From Paraclostridium hominis (lineage in GTDB: Bacteria > Bacillota > Clostridia > Peptostreptococcales > Peptostreptococcaceae), in contig NZ_JACRWD010000005.1 of assembly GCF_014306135.1 (NCBI RefSeq), forward strand, positions 1 through 64,000: 64,000 nucleotides of DNA. Direction: 5' to 3'. The notes under the pieces were generated by a model. It did no database searches, was not told the origin of the DNA, and worked only from the letters and a program-made list of their open reading frames with translations. Positions within the stretch are counted from its first letter, which is position 1; every line of letters starts with the position of its first letter. Positions 34,245-43,548 of this stretch are shown in pieces. The position numbers were made by a program, and so were the translations under genes.

Positions 34245-34960
34245 TGAAAATATTAGGAATAGATACTTCTACACATTCAACTAGTGTGTGTGTTATAGAA
34301 GATGAAAAATTAATTTGTGAATATACAGTAAATACTAAAAAAACACATTCTCAAAAACTTATGGTAATGATTGAATCAATGATAAAAGAAAGTGATTTAA
34401 ATATAAAAGACATAGATTCAATAGCAATATGTATAGGACCGGGTTCATTTACTGGACTTAGAATTTCTATGGCTACAGCAAAAGCAATAGCTCAAGTTAG
34501 AAACTTACCAATAATAGCTGTCAATTCTTTAGAATCTCTAGCATTTAATATGAATTTATGTGATAAAATAATATGCCCTATTTTAGATGCTCAAAGAAAT
34601 CAAGTTTATACAGGAAAGTATAAGTTTGAAAATGGAGAATTTAAAACAATAGAAGATATAAAAGTTATTGAAATAGAATCATTAATAGAAGAATTATCTA
34701 ATAAAGATGAAGATTTTATTTTAGTTGGGGAAGCTACGATTTTATATAAAGAAAAGCTTGAACCAGTTGAAAATATTTACGTAGCGTCAGCATCTAATAA
34801 TGTTAGCAAAGCAAGTAGTTTATGTGCAATAGGAGCTATGAAATACCATAAAGATATGGATGTATATAATTGCTATACTGTAAATCCAATGTATATAAGA
34901 AAATCTCAAGCAGAAGTTCAATATGAAGAAAAAATTAAGAGGTTAGAAAATGACAAATAG
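34244..34960 (+). CDS. tsaB: tRNA t6A biosynthesis protein TsaB
   Basis: 238-residue inactive ASKHA-fold partner of TsaD. It opens MKILGIDTSTHSTSVCV and has the conserved GPGSFTGLRISMATAKAIAQ near residue 66. It lacks the metal-binding HxxxH pair of TsaD, as expected. It overlaps the following rimI by 11 nt. Confidence 0.94.
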   Translation: MKILGIDTSTHSTSVCVIEDEKLICEYTVNTKKTHSQKLMVMIESMIKESDLNIKDIDSIAICIGPGSFTGLRISMATAKAIAQVRNLPIIAVNSLESLAFNMNLCDKIICPILDAQRNQVYTGKYKFENGEFKTIEDIKVIEIESLIEELSNKDEDFILVGEATILYKEKLEPVENIYVASASNNVSKASSLCAIGAMKYHKDMDVYNCYTVNPMYIRKSQAEVQYEEKIKRLENDK

Positions 34961-35408
34961 CAATTTAATAATAAGAGACATGAATATAGATGATGTAGAA
35001 GGCGTTTTTCAAGTAGAAAAAAATTGCTTTGAACATTACTGGTCTAAGTCTGAATTTGAAAAAGAAATGAAAAATGATGTTGCTAGATATTTAGTAGCGC
35101 AAATAGATAAAAAGATTGTTGGCTATGTAGGAATATGGTTCATAGCTGGTGAAGGACATATAACAAACGTTGCAGTACATAGTGATTATAGAGGACAAAA
35201 GATAGGCGATAAACTTATAAAGCATCTTGTTGAAAAGTGTAAAGAAAATCACATATTTGCTATGACTTTAGAGGTAAGAGTTTCTAATTTAGTAGCTCAA
35301 AATTTATATAAAAAATATGGATTTAAATTAGCTGGAATAAGAAAAGAATATTACAGTGACAACAAAGAAGATGCAATGATAATGTGGAGCCAATTAAAAG
35401 AGGTGTAG
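34950..35408 (+). CDS. rimI: Ribosomal-protein-alanine N-acetyltransferase RimI
   Basis: 152-residue GNAT enzyme that acetylates the N-terminus of S18 (and possibly other proteins). Family features: IRDMNIDDVEGVFQVEKNCF at the start, the acetyl-CoA loop DYRGQKIGDKLIKHL near residue 74-88 and the C-terminal FKLAGIRKEYYSDNKEDAMIM. The tsaE-tsaB-rimI-tsaD order is standard in Firmicutes. Confidence 0.93.
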   Translation: MTNSNLIIRDMNIDDVEGVFQVEKNCFEHYWSKSEFEKEMKNDVARYLVAQIDKKIVGYVGIWFIAGEGHITNVAVHSDYRGQKIGDKLIKHLVEKCKENHIFAMTLEVRVSNLVAQNLYKKYGFKLAGIRKEYYSDNKEDAMIMWSQLKEV

Positions 35409-35410
35409 TG

Positions 35411-36427
35411 ATGAAAGATATAATAACATTAGCTATAGAATCTAGCTGTGATGAAACAGCTTGTGCAATTCTTAAAAATGGAAGAGAAGTTTTAAGTAAT
35501 ATAATATCAACTCAAATTGAATTACATAAAAAATTTGGTGGAGTTGTACCAGAGGTTGCATCTAGAAAACATATAGAAAATATACCTATGGTTGTTCAAC
35601 AAGCTCTTGATGAAGCAAAAGTAACATTTGATGATATTGACCATATAGCAGTAACATATGGACCTGGATTAGTAGGGGCAGTTTTAGTGGGATTATCTTA
35701 TGCTAAAGCACTAGCATACACTTTAGATATACCATTAGTAGGTGTAAATCATATAGAAGGGCATGTAAGTGCTAATTATATACAAGATAAAGATTTAAAA
35801 CCTCCATTTATAACATTAATAGTTTCAGGTGGACATACTCACTTAGTAGAAGTTAAAGATTATGGTAAATATGAAATCTTAGGAAAAACTAAGGATGATG
35901 CATCAGGAGAGGCATTTGATAAAATAGCAAGAGCCATGGGATTAGGATATCCAGGTGGACCAATAATTGATAGATTGGCTAAAAGTGGTAACAAAAAAGC
36001 AATAGATTTTCCTAGAGCATGTATGGATGAAGGATATGACTTTAGCTTTAGTGGTTTAAAGTCAGCAGTTTTAAATTATTTAAATGCTAAAAAAATGAAA
36101 AAAGAAGAAATAGTAGTAGAAGATGTAGCAGCATCTTTCCAAGAGGCTGTAGTAGAAGTTTTATCTAAAAAAGCTATAAAGGCAGCAAAAGAAAAAGGAT
36201 ATGATACTATTGCCTTAGCTGGAGGGGTTGCATCAAATTCAGCACTTAGAGAAAAACTAACAATTATGGGTGAAAAACAAAATATAAAAGTTAAGTATCC
36301 ATCTCCTATTTTATGTACAGATAATGCAGCTATGATTGGATGTGCAGGATATTATAGTTTTATTAATGGAAGAAGAGATGATATGAGCTTAAATGCAGTT
36401 CCAAATTTAAAAATTGGACAAAATTAA
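35411..36427 (+). CDS. tsaD: tRNA N6-threonylcarbamoyladenosine transferase TsaD
   Basis: 338-residue catalytic subunit of t6A synthesis. It begins LAIESSCDETACAIL; the iron ligands are in HIEGHVSANY (His-x3-His, about residue 110-114), with VSGGHTHL near 135 and the C-terminal GGVASNSALRE and CTDNAAMIG. The start at 35411 (MKDII) is preferred over ATG 35384 because GAGGTG is 6 nt upstream and the longer version adds a tail inside rimI. Confidence 0.95.
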   Translation: MKDIITLAIESSCDETACAILKNGREVLSNIISTQIELHKKFGGVVPEVASRKHIENIPMVVQQALDEAKVTFDDIDHIAVTYGPGLVGAVLVGLSYAKALAYTLDIPLVGVNHIEGHVSANYIQDKDLKPPFITLIVSGGHTHLVEVKDYGKYEILGKTKDDASGEAFDKIARAMGLGYPGGPIIDRLAKSGNKKAIDFPRACMDEGYDFSFSGLKSAVLNYLNAKKMKKEEIVVEDVAASFQEAVVEVLSKKAIKAAKEKGYDTIALAGGVASNSALREKLTIMGEKQNIKVKYPSPILCTDNAAMIGCAGYYSFINGRRDDMSLNAVPNLKIGQN

Positions 36428-36449
36428 ATAATTTATATTGCTAAAAATA

Positions 36450-36505
36450 AAAGCTTGGACTTATAAAATATTAAATTACTATTTTATAAGTCCAAGCTTT
36501 ATTAA
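36450..36505. terminator. Bidirectional terminator between tsaD and the MATE gene
   Basis: About 20 bp of perfect stem (AAAGCTTGGACTTATAAAAT with its complement) around a 10-nt loop, with T-rich sequence on the plus side and the A-rich mirror on the minus side. Confidence 0.88.
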
Positions 36506-37878
36506 TTAATTTCTTTAACGATGTTAGCAACCCACTTTTTAGATAATGCTCTAGGGACACCAAATATGAATTTTACTATTTCTTCAGAATAAGTAATAAG
36601 AACAAGTACGTAAATTGGCGCTCCTTTAATAGCGAATATAAAAGTAAGAGGAAGTGAGACTAACCACATACATCCTAATTCTAAGAATAAAGAGTATTTA
36701 GTATCTCCACCACTTCTTAATATACCTATAACTAAAAGTGTATTAAAAGATTTAAGTCCCATTAATAATCCCATAATAACAAATATCTTAATGATATCAG
36801 GTGCTAGACTATCAGAGACGCTAAACATCTTAAGTAGCATAGGAATATTAAATATAAGAAGTATACCAAATAGAGTTCCTACAACAAATACAATCTTAGA
36901 AAACTTTTTAGCATAATCAATAGCGACTTCTTTATTATCTGCTCCAAGTTCATTTCCTAGCATAATAGATGCTCCTATAGCTACACAAACAGCAGTCATT
37001 ATAAAGAAGTTACCTGTACTTGTTGCTATTTGACTTGCAGCAATCGCAGAAGTACCTGCTTTAGAATATGCTACAGAATATAACACAGTTCCTATAGCCC
37101 AACCAGAATCATTTAATAAGATTGGTGTACTTTTAGCAAAAAATGCATTTATAAATGATTTGTCGATAGATTTTAAATTGCTTAAATTAAATCTTAAAAC
37201 ATAATTCTTTTTAACTACATAAACATAGGCAATTAAAAGTGAAAATTCAATTAATCTAGCTATAACAGTTGCTAAGGCTGCACCTTTAACTCCTAATGCA
37301 GGAAGACCTAAATTACCAAATATTAATCCATAATTTAAGATTATATTACTTATAAGAGCTACTGCACTACAAATCATTCCTAATTTAGGATTTCTTACAC
37401 TTCTAGATCCCATACTAAAAACAGTACTAACTGCAATTAAAGGATAACAAAATGCTATTATGCTAAAGTAATCAATACAAAGTTTTATTACATTAGGATC
37501 ATAAGAGAAAAAGTGTATTATTAGTTTTGGAAAGAAAAGCGCAGGTATAAGAAATATTAGTCCAAGTATTATGCCAAGTAAAACATTTAATCCTGTCACT
37601 TTTTTTATGTTATTAATATCATTTTTTCCATAAAATTGAGATATAAATAAACCTGCTCCACCTGTTAAACCAGATAAGGTCATATTAAATAAGAAGAAAA
37701 ACTGATTAGCAACTCCTATGGAAGCAACTGAAGTTTCTCCTAAACTACTGATCATAACGGTATCTATAACATTTACTGAAGTTGAGATAAGATTTTGTAT
37801 GATTATAGGTATACAAAGTGAAATTAATAGTTTATAAAATCTCTTATTTTCATCGTTTAAATTTAAAATATTATTCAA
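36502..37878 (-). CDS. MATE-family multidrug/cation antiporter
   Basis: 458 residues with about twelve hydrophobic helices in two homologous halves, the MATE fold. Typical segments are IIIQNLISTSVNVIDTVMISSLG near residue 20 and GLTGGAGLFISQFYGKND near 72. It exports drugs or other cationic compounds using a Na+ or H+ gradient; the substrate cannot be read from sequence. GGGGGTGC is upstream of the ATG. Single gene on the minus strand. Confidence 0.88.
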   Translation of the reverse strand: MNNILNLNDENKRFYKLLISLCIPIIIQNLISTSVNVIDTVMISSLGETSVASIGVANQFFFLFNMTLSGLTGGAGLFISQFYGKNDINNIKKVTGLNVLLGIILGLIFLIPALFFPKLIIHFFSYDPNVIKLCIDYFSIIAFCYPLIAVSTVFSMGSRSVRNPKLGMICSAVALISNIILNYGLIFGNLGLPALGVKGAALATVIARLIEFSLLIAYVYVVKKNYVLRFNLSNLKSIDKSFINAFFAKSTPILLNDSGWAIGTVLYSVAYSKAGTSAIAASQIATSTGNFFIMTAVCVAIGASIMLGNELGADNKEVAIDYAKKFSKIVFVVGTLFGILLIFNIPMLLKMFSVSDSLAPDIIKIFVIMGLLMGLKSFNTLLVIGILRSGGDTKYSLFLELGCMWLVSLPLTFIFAIKGAPIYVLVLITYSEEIVKFIFGVPRALSKKWVANIVKEIN

Positions 37879-37972
37879 ATAAGCACCCCCTAAATTTTAA
37901 TGTCTATACTATGGTAATATAAACAACACATATATAGCAACTAATTTATTATGGAAAAATCAGAATTATCGA

Positions 37973-38002
37973 AATAAAAAGAACAGCTTACATTAGCTGT
38001 TC
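37973..38002 (-). terminator. Terminator of the ABC-F gene, overlapping its stop codon
   Basis: On the minus strand GAACAGCT and AGCTGTTC form an 8-bp stem with a 6-nt loop that contains part of the TAA stop, followed by TTTTTATTT. Confidence 0.82.
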
Positions 38003-39901
38003 CCATTCTTCGTAAAGATTATTTAATTTTTCTTCAAGATTAGATTTATTTTGACTTACTTCCTTAGATTTTTCAGGATTAGAATAAACTTCTTCTTGGC
38101 ACATAAGTAAATCTAGTTCTTCAATCTTACCTTCAATTTCTTCAATTTCTTTTTCTATATTTTGTCTCTTGATTCTAGCTTTTTTTTCTATCTCTCTTTG
38201 TTCTCTTTCTTTTCTTTTTTCATCTTTTAATTGAGTTTTAGTTTTCTCTTCAACAACTTCTACAGTATTCATTTCTAGAGTTTGTTTTTTCTTTTCCATA
38301 TAGTAGTCGTAGTTTCCTAAGTATTCAGTAATACCTTCAGAGTCTAGAACTAAAATTTTATCAACTACAGTATTTAAAAAATATCTATCATGAGATATTG
38401 TAAATAAAGTACCTGTATAATTTAAAAGTGCTTCTTCTAACACTTCTTTAGAATCTATATCAAGGTGATTTGTAGGTTCGTCTAGTAACAAGAAGTTAGC
38501 ATTGGATAATATAAGTTTTAATATTGCAACTCTTGCTCTTTCTCCACCACTTAAAGTAGAGATTTTCTTAAATACTTCTTCATCTTCAAATAAGAAAGAA
38601 CCTAGCATATTTCTAAGATTTGTTTGATTTAATTCTGGATGATCATCCCAGATTTCATCTATTATAGTATTATCTAAATTAAGAGTTTTTTGCTCTTGGT
38701 GGAAATAATCGACATGTACATTTGTACCAAGTTTAGTACTACCTGATAGAGGTACTATTTCGTTCATAATAATTTTGAATAAGGTAGATTTACCAATACC
38801 GTTAGCTCCAATTAGTGCAACTTTTTCACCTCTATATATATTAAAGTTTATATCCTTAAAAAGAATTCTTTCTCCATAACCCATAGAAATATCTTTAACT
38901 TCTAAAACATCATTACCGCTAGAAACAGAAGGACTAAATTTTATACTTGCTCTTTTTCTATGAACATCAGGTCTATCTAAAACCTCAACTTTATCAAGCA
39001 TTTTTTCTTTACTTCTAGCTCTTTTTAAATGTTTTTCTCTACCGTAAGCTTTTAATCTTTCTATTGATTCTTCTTGTTTTTTAATTTCTTTTTGTTGATC
39101 TTCATATTTTTTAACTTCTAATTCTTTCTCAACTTTAGATAACTCTATAAATTTAGAGTAGTTTCCATTATATGTTCTAAGTTTTTTATTATGAATTTCA
39201 AATACTCTATTAACAACTTGATCTAAGAAATATCTATCGTGTGAAATGATAATAACTGTTCCTTTGTATTGTTTTAAGAAAACTTCAAGCCATTCTATGG
39301 CATCTGAATCTAGGTGGTTAGTAGGTTCGTCTAATAATAAAAGTGAAGGGTTTTTAAGCAATAATTTTGAAAGTAAGACTCTAGTTTTTTCTCCACCTGA
39401 CAATATGTTTATTGGAGTTTGCATATCGTTATCAGAAAATCCTAGACCTTTTAAAATTCCTTTAACTTCAGACTTATATCCATAACCATTTAATTCTGAA
39501 AAAAGCTCTAGCTTATGCGAGTATTCATTCATAAGCTTGTCTAATTCTTTTGAATTTGGATTTGAACTTTCTTCAGAAATTCTAATTTCTAAATTTCTTA
39601 TATAGTTTTCCATTTCCATTAAATCTGAAAAAACTTCTAAAACTTCTTCATATATACTTTTTTCCGATTGAAAATTAGTATTTTGTTCAAGATAGCCTAT
39701 TTCTACACCTTTTCCAAGATATATATCTCCACTATCATATCCATATATTCCTGAAAGAATCTTGAATAAAGTTGTTTTACCTGTTCCGTTAACGCCTATA
39801 ATACCAACTTTATCTCCTTCATTTACTGTAAAGCTAATATTTTCTAATATAGTATCTATTCCAAAACTTTTATTTAAGTTATTACATGACAAAACAATCA
39901 T
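37988..39901 (-). CDS. ABC-F family ATPase (YdiF type)
   Basis: 637 residues: two ABC nucleotide-binding domains without membrane parts. Walker A motifs are GVNGTGKTTLFK near residue 35 and GANGIGKSTLFK near 365; both LSGGE signatures are present (ILSGGEKTRV, TLSGGERARV). The inter-domain linker is charged, and a lysine/glutamate-rich coiled coil fills about 540-637. The ABC-F family acts on ribosomes, as a translation factor or antibiotic protection. Position next to rex after the tsa genes matches ydiF in Bacillus. The start is at 39901 with AGGAGG upstream; an in-frame ATG at 39970 lies beyond the promoter and is rejected. Confidence 0.9.
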   Translation of the reverse strand: MIVLSCNNLNKSFGIDTILENISFTVNEGDKVGIIGVNGTGKTTLFKILSGIYGYDSGDIYLGKGVEIGYLEQNTNFQSEKSIYEEVLEVFSDLMEMENYIRNLEIRISEESSNPNSKELDKLMNEYSHKLELFSELNGYGYKSEVKGILKGLGFSDNDMQTPINILSGGEKTRVLLSKLLLKNPSLLLLDEPTNHLDSDAIEWLEVFLKQYKGTVIIISHDRYFLDQVVNRVFEIHNKKLRTYNGNYSKFIELSKVEKELEVKKYEDQQKEIKKQEESIERLKAYGREKHLKRARSKEKMLDKVEVLDRPDVHRKRASIKFSPSVSSGNDVLEVKDISMGYGERILFKDINFNIYRGEKVALIGANGIGKSTLFKIIMNEIVPLSGSTKLGTNVHVDYFHQEQKTLNLDNTIIDEIWDDHPELNQTNLRNMLGSFLFEDEEVFKKISTLSGGERARVAILKLILSNANFLLLDEPTNHLDIDSKEVLEEALLNYTGTLFTISHDRYFLNTVVDKILVLDSEGITEYLGNYDYYMEKKKQTLEMNTVEVVEEKTKTQLKDEKRKEREQREIEKKARIKRQNIEKEIEEIEGKIEELDLLMCQEEVYSNPEKSKEVSQNKSNLEEKLNNLYEEWEQLM

Positions 39902-39929
39902 AAATTTATACCTCCTTAAACTATCTAAA

Positions 39930-39958
39930 ATTATAATGTTTTGGTATAATATAATCAA
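39930..39958 (-). promoter_or_regulatory. Sigma-A promoter of the ABC-F gene
   Basis: On the minus strand TTGATT (39958-39953), a 17-nt spacer and a perfect TATAAT (39935-39930), about 30 nt from the start codon. It lies in the divergent region shared with rex. Confidence 0.65.
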
Positions 39959-40034
39959 GGATATATGCACTATGTTAAAAAAATAGCATAGATTATACGA
40001 AAATAGGGATTATGACTATACAGGAGGTGATGAC

Positions 40035-40664
40035 ATGAGTAATAGAAATATTTCTATGGCTGTAATAAGAAGATTACCTAAATATCATAGATACCTTGGA
40101 GATTTATTAGATAGAGATATACAAAGAATATCTTCTAAAGAGTTAAGTGATATAATAGGATTTACAGCATCTCAAATTAGACAAGATTTAAATAACTTCG
40201 GTGGTTTTGGACAGCAAGGATACGGATATAATGTTGAAGAATTGTATAATGAGATAGGTAAAATATTAGGTTTATCTAGAACATACAATTCTATTATAAT
40301 AGGTGCTGGTAACTTAGGACAAGCAATAGCAAACTATTCTGGGTTTACAAAAGCCGGGTTTAAAATAAAAGCTTTATTTGATGCAAATCCAAGAATGATA
40401 GGATTAAAAATTAGAGATTTTGAAATACTTGATTCTGAAAGTATAGAAGAGTTTGTAGAAGAAAATAATATTGATATAGCAATATTATGTATACCTAAAA
40501 ATGGAGCACAAGATGTTGTAGACAGACTTGTGAAAGTTGGTATAAAAGGTATTTGGAATTTTGCTCCATTAGATTTAGAAGTTCCAAATGATGTTATCGT
40601 TGAAAATGTAAATTTAACTGAAAGTTTATTTACTTTATCATATCTTATGAACGAAAATAAATAG
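40035..40664 (+). CDS. rex: Redox-sensing transcriptional repressor Rex
   Basis: Senses the NADH/NAD+ ratio and represses fermentation genes. 209 residues: an N-terminal winged helix (about 10-75, AVIRRLPKYHRYLGDL and FTASQIRQDLNNFGGFG) and a Rossmann domain with the dinucleotide motif IIGAGNLGQAIANY near residue 90. The C-terminal swapped helix is present. AGGAGGTGA is upstream of the ATG. Likely targets include butyrate and lactate genes. Confidence 0.96.
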   Translation: MSNRNISMAVIRRLPKYHRYLGDLLDRDIQRISSKELSDIIGFTASQIRQDLNNFGGFGQQGYGYNVEELYNEIGKILGLSRTYNSIIIGAGNLGQAIANYSGFTKAGFKIKALFDANPRMIGLKIRDFEILDSESIEEFVEENNIDIAILCIPKNGAQDVVDRLVKVGIKGIWNFAPLDLEVPNDVIVENVNLTESLFTLSYLMNENK

Positions 40665-40668
40665 TATA

Positions 40669-40700
40669 AAAAAACTACCTACAATGTAGGTAGTTTTTTT
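40669..40700. terminator. Bidirectional terminator between rex and the ferredoxin gene
   Basis: AAAAAACTACCTACA/TGTAGGTAGTTTTTT, a perfect stem with T-runs in both directions. Confidence 0.9.
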
Positions 40701-40710
40701 ATACTATTTA

Positions 40711-40881
40711 TTACTCAGGTTGTGGAGCATCTACAGGACAAACTCCGTTACAAGCACCACACTCAACACAAGAGTCTGCATCTATAACGTATTTGTCATC
40801 TCCAGCTGATATACAGCTAACTGGGCACTCAGCTTCGCAAGCACCACAGCTTATACAAGCATCATTAATTTTGTAAGCCAT
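40711..40881 (-). CDS. Ferredoxin, 2[4Fe-4S] clostridial type
   Basis: 56-residue low-potential electron carrier. Two CxxCxxCxxxCP motifs are visible (CISCGACEAECP near residue 9, CVECGACNGVCP near 38). The length is exactly that of the classic clostridial ferredoxin. Start at 40881 (MAYKINDAC) with AGGAGG at 40890-40895; an upstream in-frame ATG at 40920 would add an unrelated basic tail. It is the natural partner of the vor oxidoreductase. Confidence 0.95.
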   Translation of the reverse strand: MAYKINDACISCGACEAECPVSCISAGDDKYVIDADSCVECGACNGVCPVDAPQPE

Positions 40882-41020
40882 TTTAAATCTCCTCCTAATA
40901 TATATAAATAATATGTTCAATAGTATTATAGCAAAAACAAATCAATATAACAATAAAGACATTGTATACAAAAGAAAATTAAATTTATAAATAAGTAGGA
41001 ATTAAATCTATATAATATAG

Positions 41021-41220
41021 TATTATATTAAGAAGTTTATAATAAAAGATAATGTAATTAAGGGTGCTATAATACAAGGAGATATACCTTATGTAGTGTA
41101 TTTACTTATTTAATAAAAAATAAGGTAGTAGTTAACGATTTAGAAAACAAAATATTTGATATAGGATACTCAGATTTCTTTTCTATTAAAGGAAATGGAG
41201 AGTTTTGCTATAATATATGA
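41021..41220 (+). pseudogene. Remnant of an NAD(P)/FAD-dependent oxidoreductase gene (C-terminal end)
   Basis: The ~360-nt gap before the next gene holds decayed coding sequence. One frame from 41021 reads YYIKKFIIKDNVIKGAIIQG and on to ...YLLI before a stop at 41111; the +2 frame continues from about 41116 as KNKVVVNDLENKIFDIGYSD and on to a stop at 41218-41220. Together they resemble the C-terminal tail of pyridine-nucleotide-disulfide-type flavoproteins (strand with KDN.I.GAI..GDI). No upstream catalytic part remains. The frame break is in a run of A residues. From memory, C. difficile carries an NAD/FAD oxidoreductase next to cooS shortly before gluD, which would fit. A terminator hairpin survives just downstream. 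Confidence 0.6.
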
Positions 41221-41222
41221 TA

Positions 41223-41258
41223 TTAAAGGCTATAGATTAAATCTATAGCCTTTAAATA
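41223..41258 (+). terminator. Terminator-like hairpin after the pseudogene
   Basis: TTAAAGGCTATAGAT/ATCTATAGCCTTTAA, 15 bp with a 3-nt loop, but with a poor T-tail. Confidence 0.65.
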
Positions 41259-41280
41259 TATAAGGATATAGGAGAAGTCT

Positions 41281-42090
41281 ATGAAGGTTTATGCATTAGT
41301 AGGAGAAAGTGGTTCAGGAAAAAGTTATAAAGCTTTAGAATTAGCATATGATTATAATATAAATTACATAATAGATGATGGTATATTAATACACAATAAC
41401 AAAATAATTGCAGGATTATCAGCAAAACAAGCAAGTACTAAAACTCAAGCTGTTAAAATAGCTATATTTAATAATGGAGAACATAGAGATAATGTAAAAG
41501 AAAAGTTGTTAAAAGAAGAGATTGATAAAATTTTAGTTATAGGAACATCTGATAAAATGGTAAATAAAATTATAAGTAGATTGGGGTTAGAAAAGATAAA
41601 TAAAACTATTTATATAGAGGATATATCTACAAAAGAAGAAATAAATGCTGCAAAAGAATCAAGAAAAGCAGGCAATCACATAATCCCTGTTTCTACTTTA
41701 GAGGTAAAACCTATTGCTAGTGGTTTAAGTATAAATCCTATAAAAAAATTATTTAAAAGGAAAGATAAAGAATCTATTATTGTAGAGAAAACAATAATAA
41801 GGCCTACCTTTAGCTATATTGGAAAATTTTATATAAGTAAAAATGCTATTAGTCAAATAATATTTTATGAATTATCTAAAATTCACTATATACATAAAAT
41901 AAATACTGTAAAATTTGAGAATGAAAAAGGAAACTTAAATGTTTTTATTGCATTAGAATTTAATGAATTTGAAGGCGTTGAGAATGTTTTTGAGCTACAA
42001 CAACATATAATAAGGTGTTTATATAAAATGACTTTAATAAATGTTAATAAAATAGATGTAAGGATAAATAAAATAAAATATGTTAAATAA
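41281..42090 (+). CDS. P-loop ATPase joined to an Asp23/Gls24-like domain, function unknown
   Basis: 269 residues. The N-terminus has Walker A GESGSGKSYKALE (about residues 8-20) and an unusual NTPase core (IDDGILIHNNKIIAG near 33, KILVIGTSDKMV near 88). After a lysine-rich linker (about 155-170), residues ~175-269 look like an Asp23/Gls24 domain (GKFYISKNAISQIIFYELSKI and the VEN.FELQQHI segment). Asp23 proteins are stress- and membrane-associated; joining to an ATPase is unusual. It is monocistronic, between the pseudogene and gluD. I do not recognise a characterised homologue. Confidence 0.65.
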   Translation: MKVYALVGESGSGKSYKALELAYDYNINYIIDDGILIHNNKIIAGLSAKQASTKTQAVKIAIFNNGEHRDNVKEKLLKEEIDKILVIGTSDKMVNKIISRLGLEKINKTIYIEDISTKEEINAAKESRKAGNHIIPVSTLEVKPIASGLSINPIKKLFKRKDKESIIVEKTIIRPTFSYIGKFYISKNAISQIIFYELSKIHYIHKINTVKFENEKGNLNVFIALEFNEFEGVENVFELQQHIIRCLYKMTLINVNKIDVRINKIKYVK

Positions 42091-42129
42091 AAAACTAATA
42101 AAATTTATATACAAAATTAAAAAAAACTA

Positions 42130-42138
42130 TGCTATAAT
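42130..42138 (+). promoter_or_regulatory. Extended -10 promoter element of gluD
   Basis: TGCTATAAT is an extended -10 (TGnTATAAT), 80-90 nt upstream of the gluD ATG. No good -35 is visible at the matching distance, which extended -10 promoters tolerate. Confidence 0.5.
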
Positions 42139-42221
42139 CAAAATGTATCGAAGGGAAAATGTTTTCAATTAAAACAAACAAGGGGATATAAAATTATAAA
42201 TATTTTAAGGGGGCTTTTAAA

Positions 42222-43508
42222 ATGGCTGAAAAAACTTTAAATGTTCTAGAGATAGCAAGATCTCAAGTTAAAACTGCTTGTGATAAGTTAGGGGCTGATC
42301 CAGCAGTATATGAAATATTAAAAAATCCAATGAGAGTATTAGAAGTATCATTCCCAGTAAAAATGGATGATGGAACTGTAAGAACATTTACAGGATATAG
42401 ATCACAACATAATAATGCATGTGGACCATTTAAAGGTGGATTAAGATTCCATCCAGCAGTTTGCATGGATGAAGTAAAAGCATTATCTACTTGGATGACT
42501 TTTAAATGTTCAGTAGTAGGTATACCATATGGTGGAGGAAAAGGTGGTATGGCCATCGACCCTACAGAGTTTTCTCAAGGAGAATTAGAAAGAATATCTA
42601 GAGGATTTGCTAAAGCTATAGCTCCAATAATAGGGGAAAAAGAAGATATACCAGCTCCAGATGTTAATACAAATGGACAAATAATGGCTTGGATGGTTGA
42701 TGAATATGCTAATGTTACAGGTGAATTTCAACCAGGGGTATTTACTGGAAAGCCAGTTGATTTTTACGGATCTTTAGCTAGAACTGAAGCTACTGGATAC
42801 GGAGTTGCTACAATGGCTATGGAAGCTGCTAAGAAAAAAGGAATAGATGTATCAAACGTTACTGTAGGTCTTCAAGGATTTGGAAACGTTGGAAGCTTTG
42901 CTGGTATGTACATAGACGAAGCTGGGGCAAAAGTTATATATGTAGAAGATCATACAGGAACTATATATAATAAAGATGGAATAGATATGAAAGCTTTAAT
43001 GGCTTATAATAAAGAACATAGATGTATAAAAGGGTTCCCAGGAGCTGAAGCTGTAGACACAAGTGTAATAACTACAGAAGTTGATATATTAATGCCTTGT
43101 GCTTTAGAAAATCAAATAACTTCAGCTAATGCAGGAGATATAAAAGCTAAAATAGTATGTGAAGGTGCTAATGGACCAACAACTCCAGAAGCAGATCATA
43201 TATTATTTGAAAAAGGTGTTACATTAGTACCTGATATATTAGCTAATAGTGGTGGAGTTACAGTTTCTTACTTTGAATGGGTACAAAACTTAATGAGATA
43301 TAACTGGACTTTTGACGAAGTTCAAGAAAAACAAAAAGCTTTAATGATAAAAGCATTTGAAGAAATATGGGCATTAGCAGAAGAACGTAATGTAGAAATG
43401 AGAACTGCTGCTTATATGATGTCTATAAAGAGAATAGCTGATGCTATGAAGTTAAGAGGATGGTATACAGAGGCTCCTGCTAAAGAAGTAGCTACATCTT
43501 TAGTTTAA
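42222..43508 (+). CDS. gluD: Glutamate dehydrogenase (GluD type, probably NAD-specific)
   Basis: Oxidatively deaminates glutamate to 2-oxoglutarate, central to amino-acid fermentation. 428 residues: catalytic GGGKGGMAIDP with the active Lys near residue 108 and the 'K' of FKGGLRFHP near 70; Rossmann motif GLQGFGNVGSFAG near 218; C-terminal NSGGVTVSYFEWVQNL typical of the hexameric GDH family. A Glu-Asp pair after the second Rossmann strand (IYVEDHTG) fits NAD rather than NADP use, an inference. AAGGGGGC precedes the ATG. Confidence 0.94.
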   Translation: MAEKTLNVLEIARSQVKTACDKLGADPAVYEILKNPMRVLEVSFPVKMDDGTVRTFTGYRSQHNNACGPFKGGLRFHPAVCMDEVKALSTWMTFKCSVVGIPYGGGKGGMAIDPTEFSQGELERISRGFAKAIAPIIGEKEDIPAPDVNTNGQIMAWMVDEYANVTGEFQPGVFTGKPVDFYGSLARTEATGYGVATMAMEAAKKKGIDVSNVTVGLQGFGNVGSFAGMYIDEAGAKVIYVEDHTGTIYNKDGIDMKALMAYNKEHRCIKGFPGAEAVDTSVITTEVDILMPCALENQITSANAGDIKAKIVCEGANGPTTPEADHILFEKGVTLVPDILANSGGVTVSYFEWVQNLMRYNWTFDEVQEKQKALMIKAFEEIWALAEERNVEMRTAAYMMSIKRIADAMKLRGWYTEAPAKEVATSLV

Positions 43509-43548
43509 GGTAGAGAATATAATATAAATTTAAAAGTTTTTAAATAAA

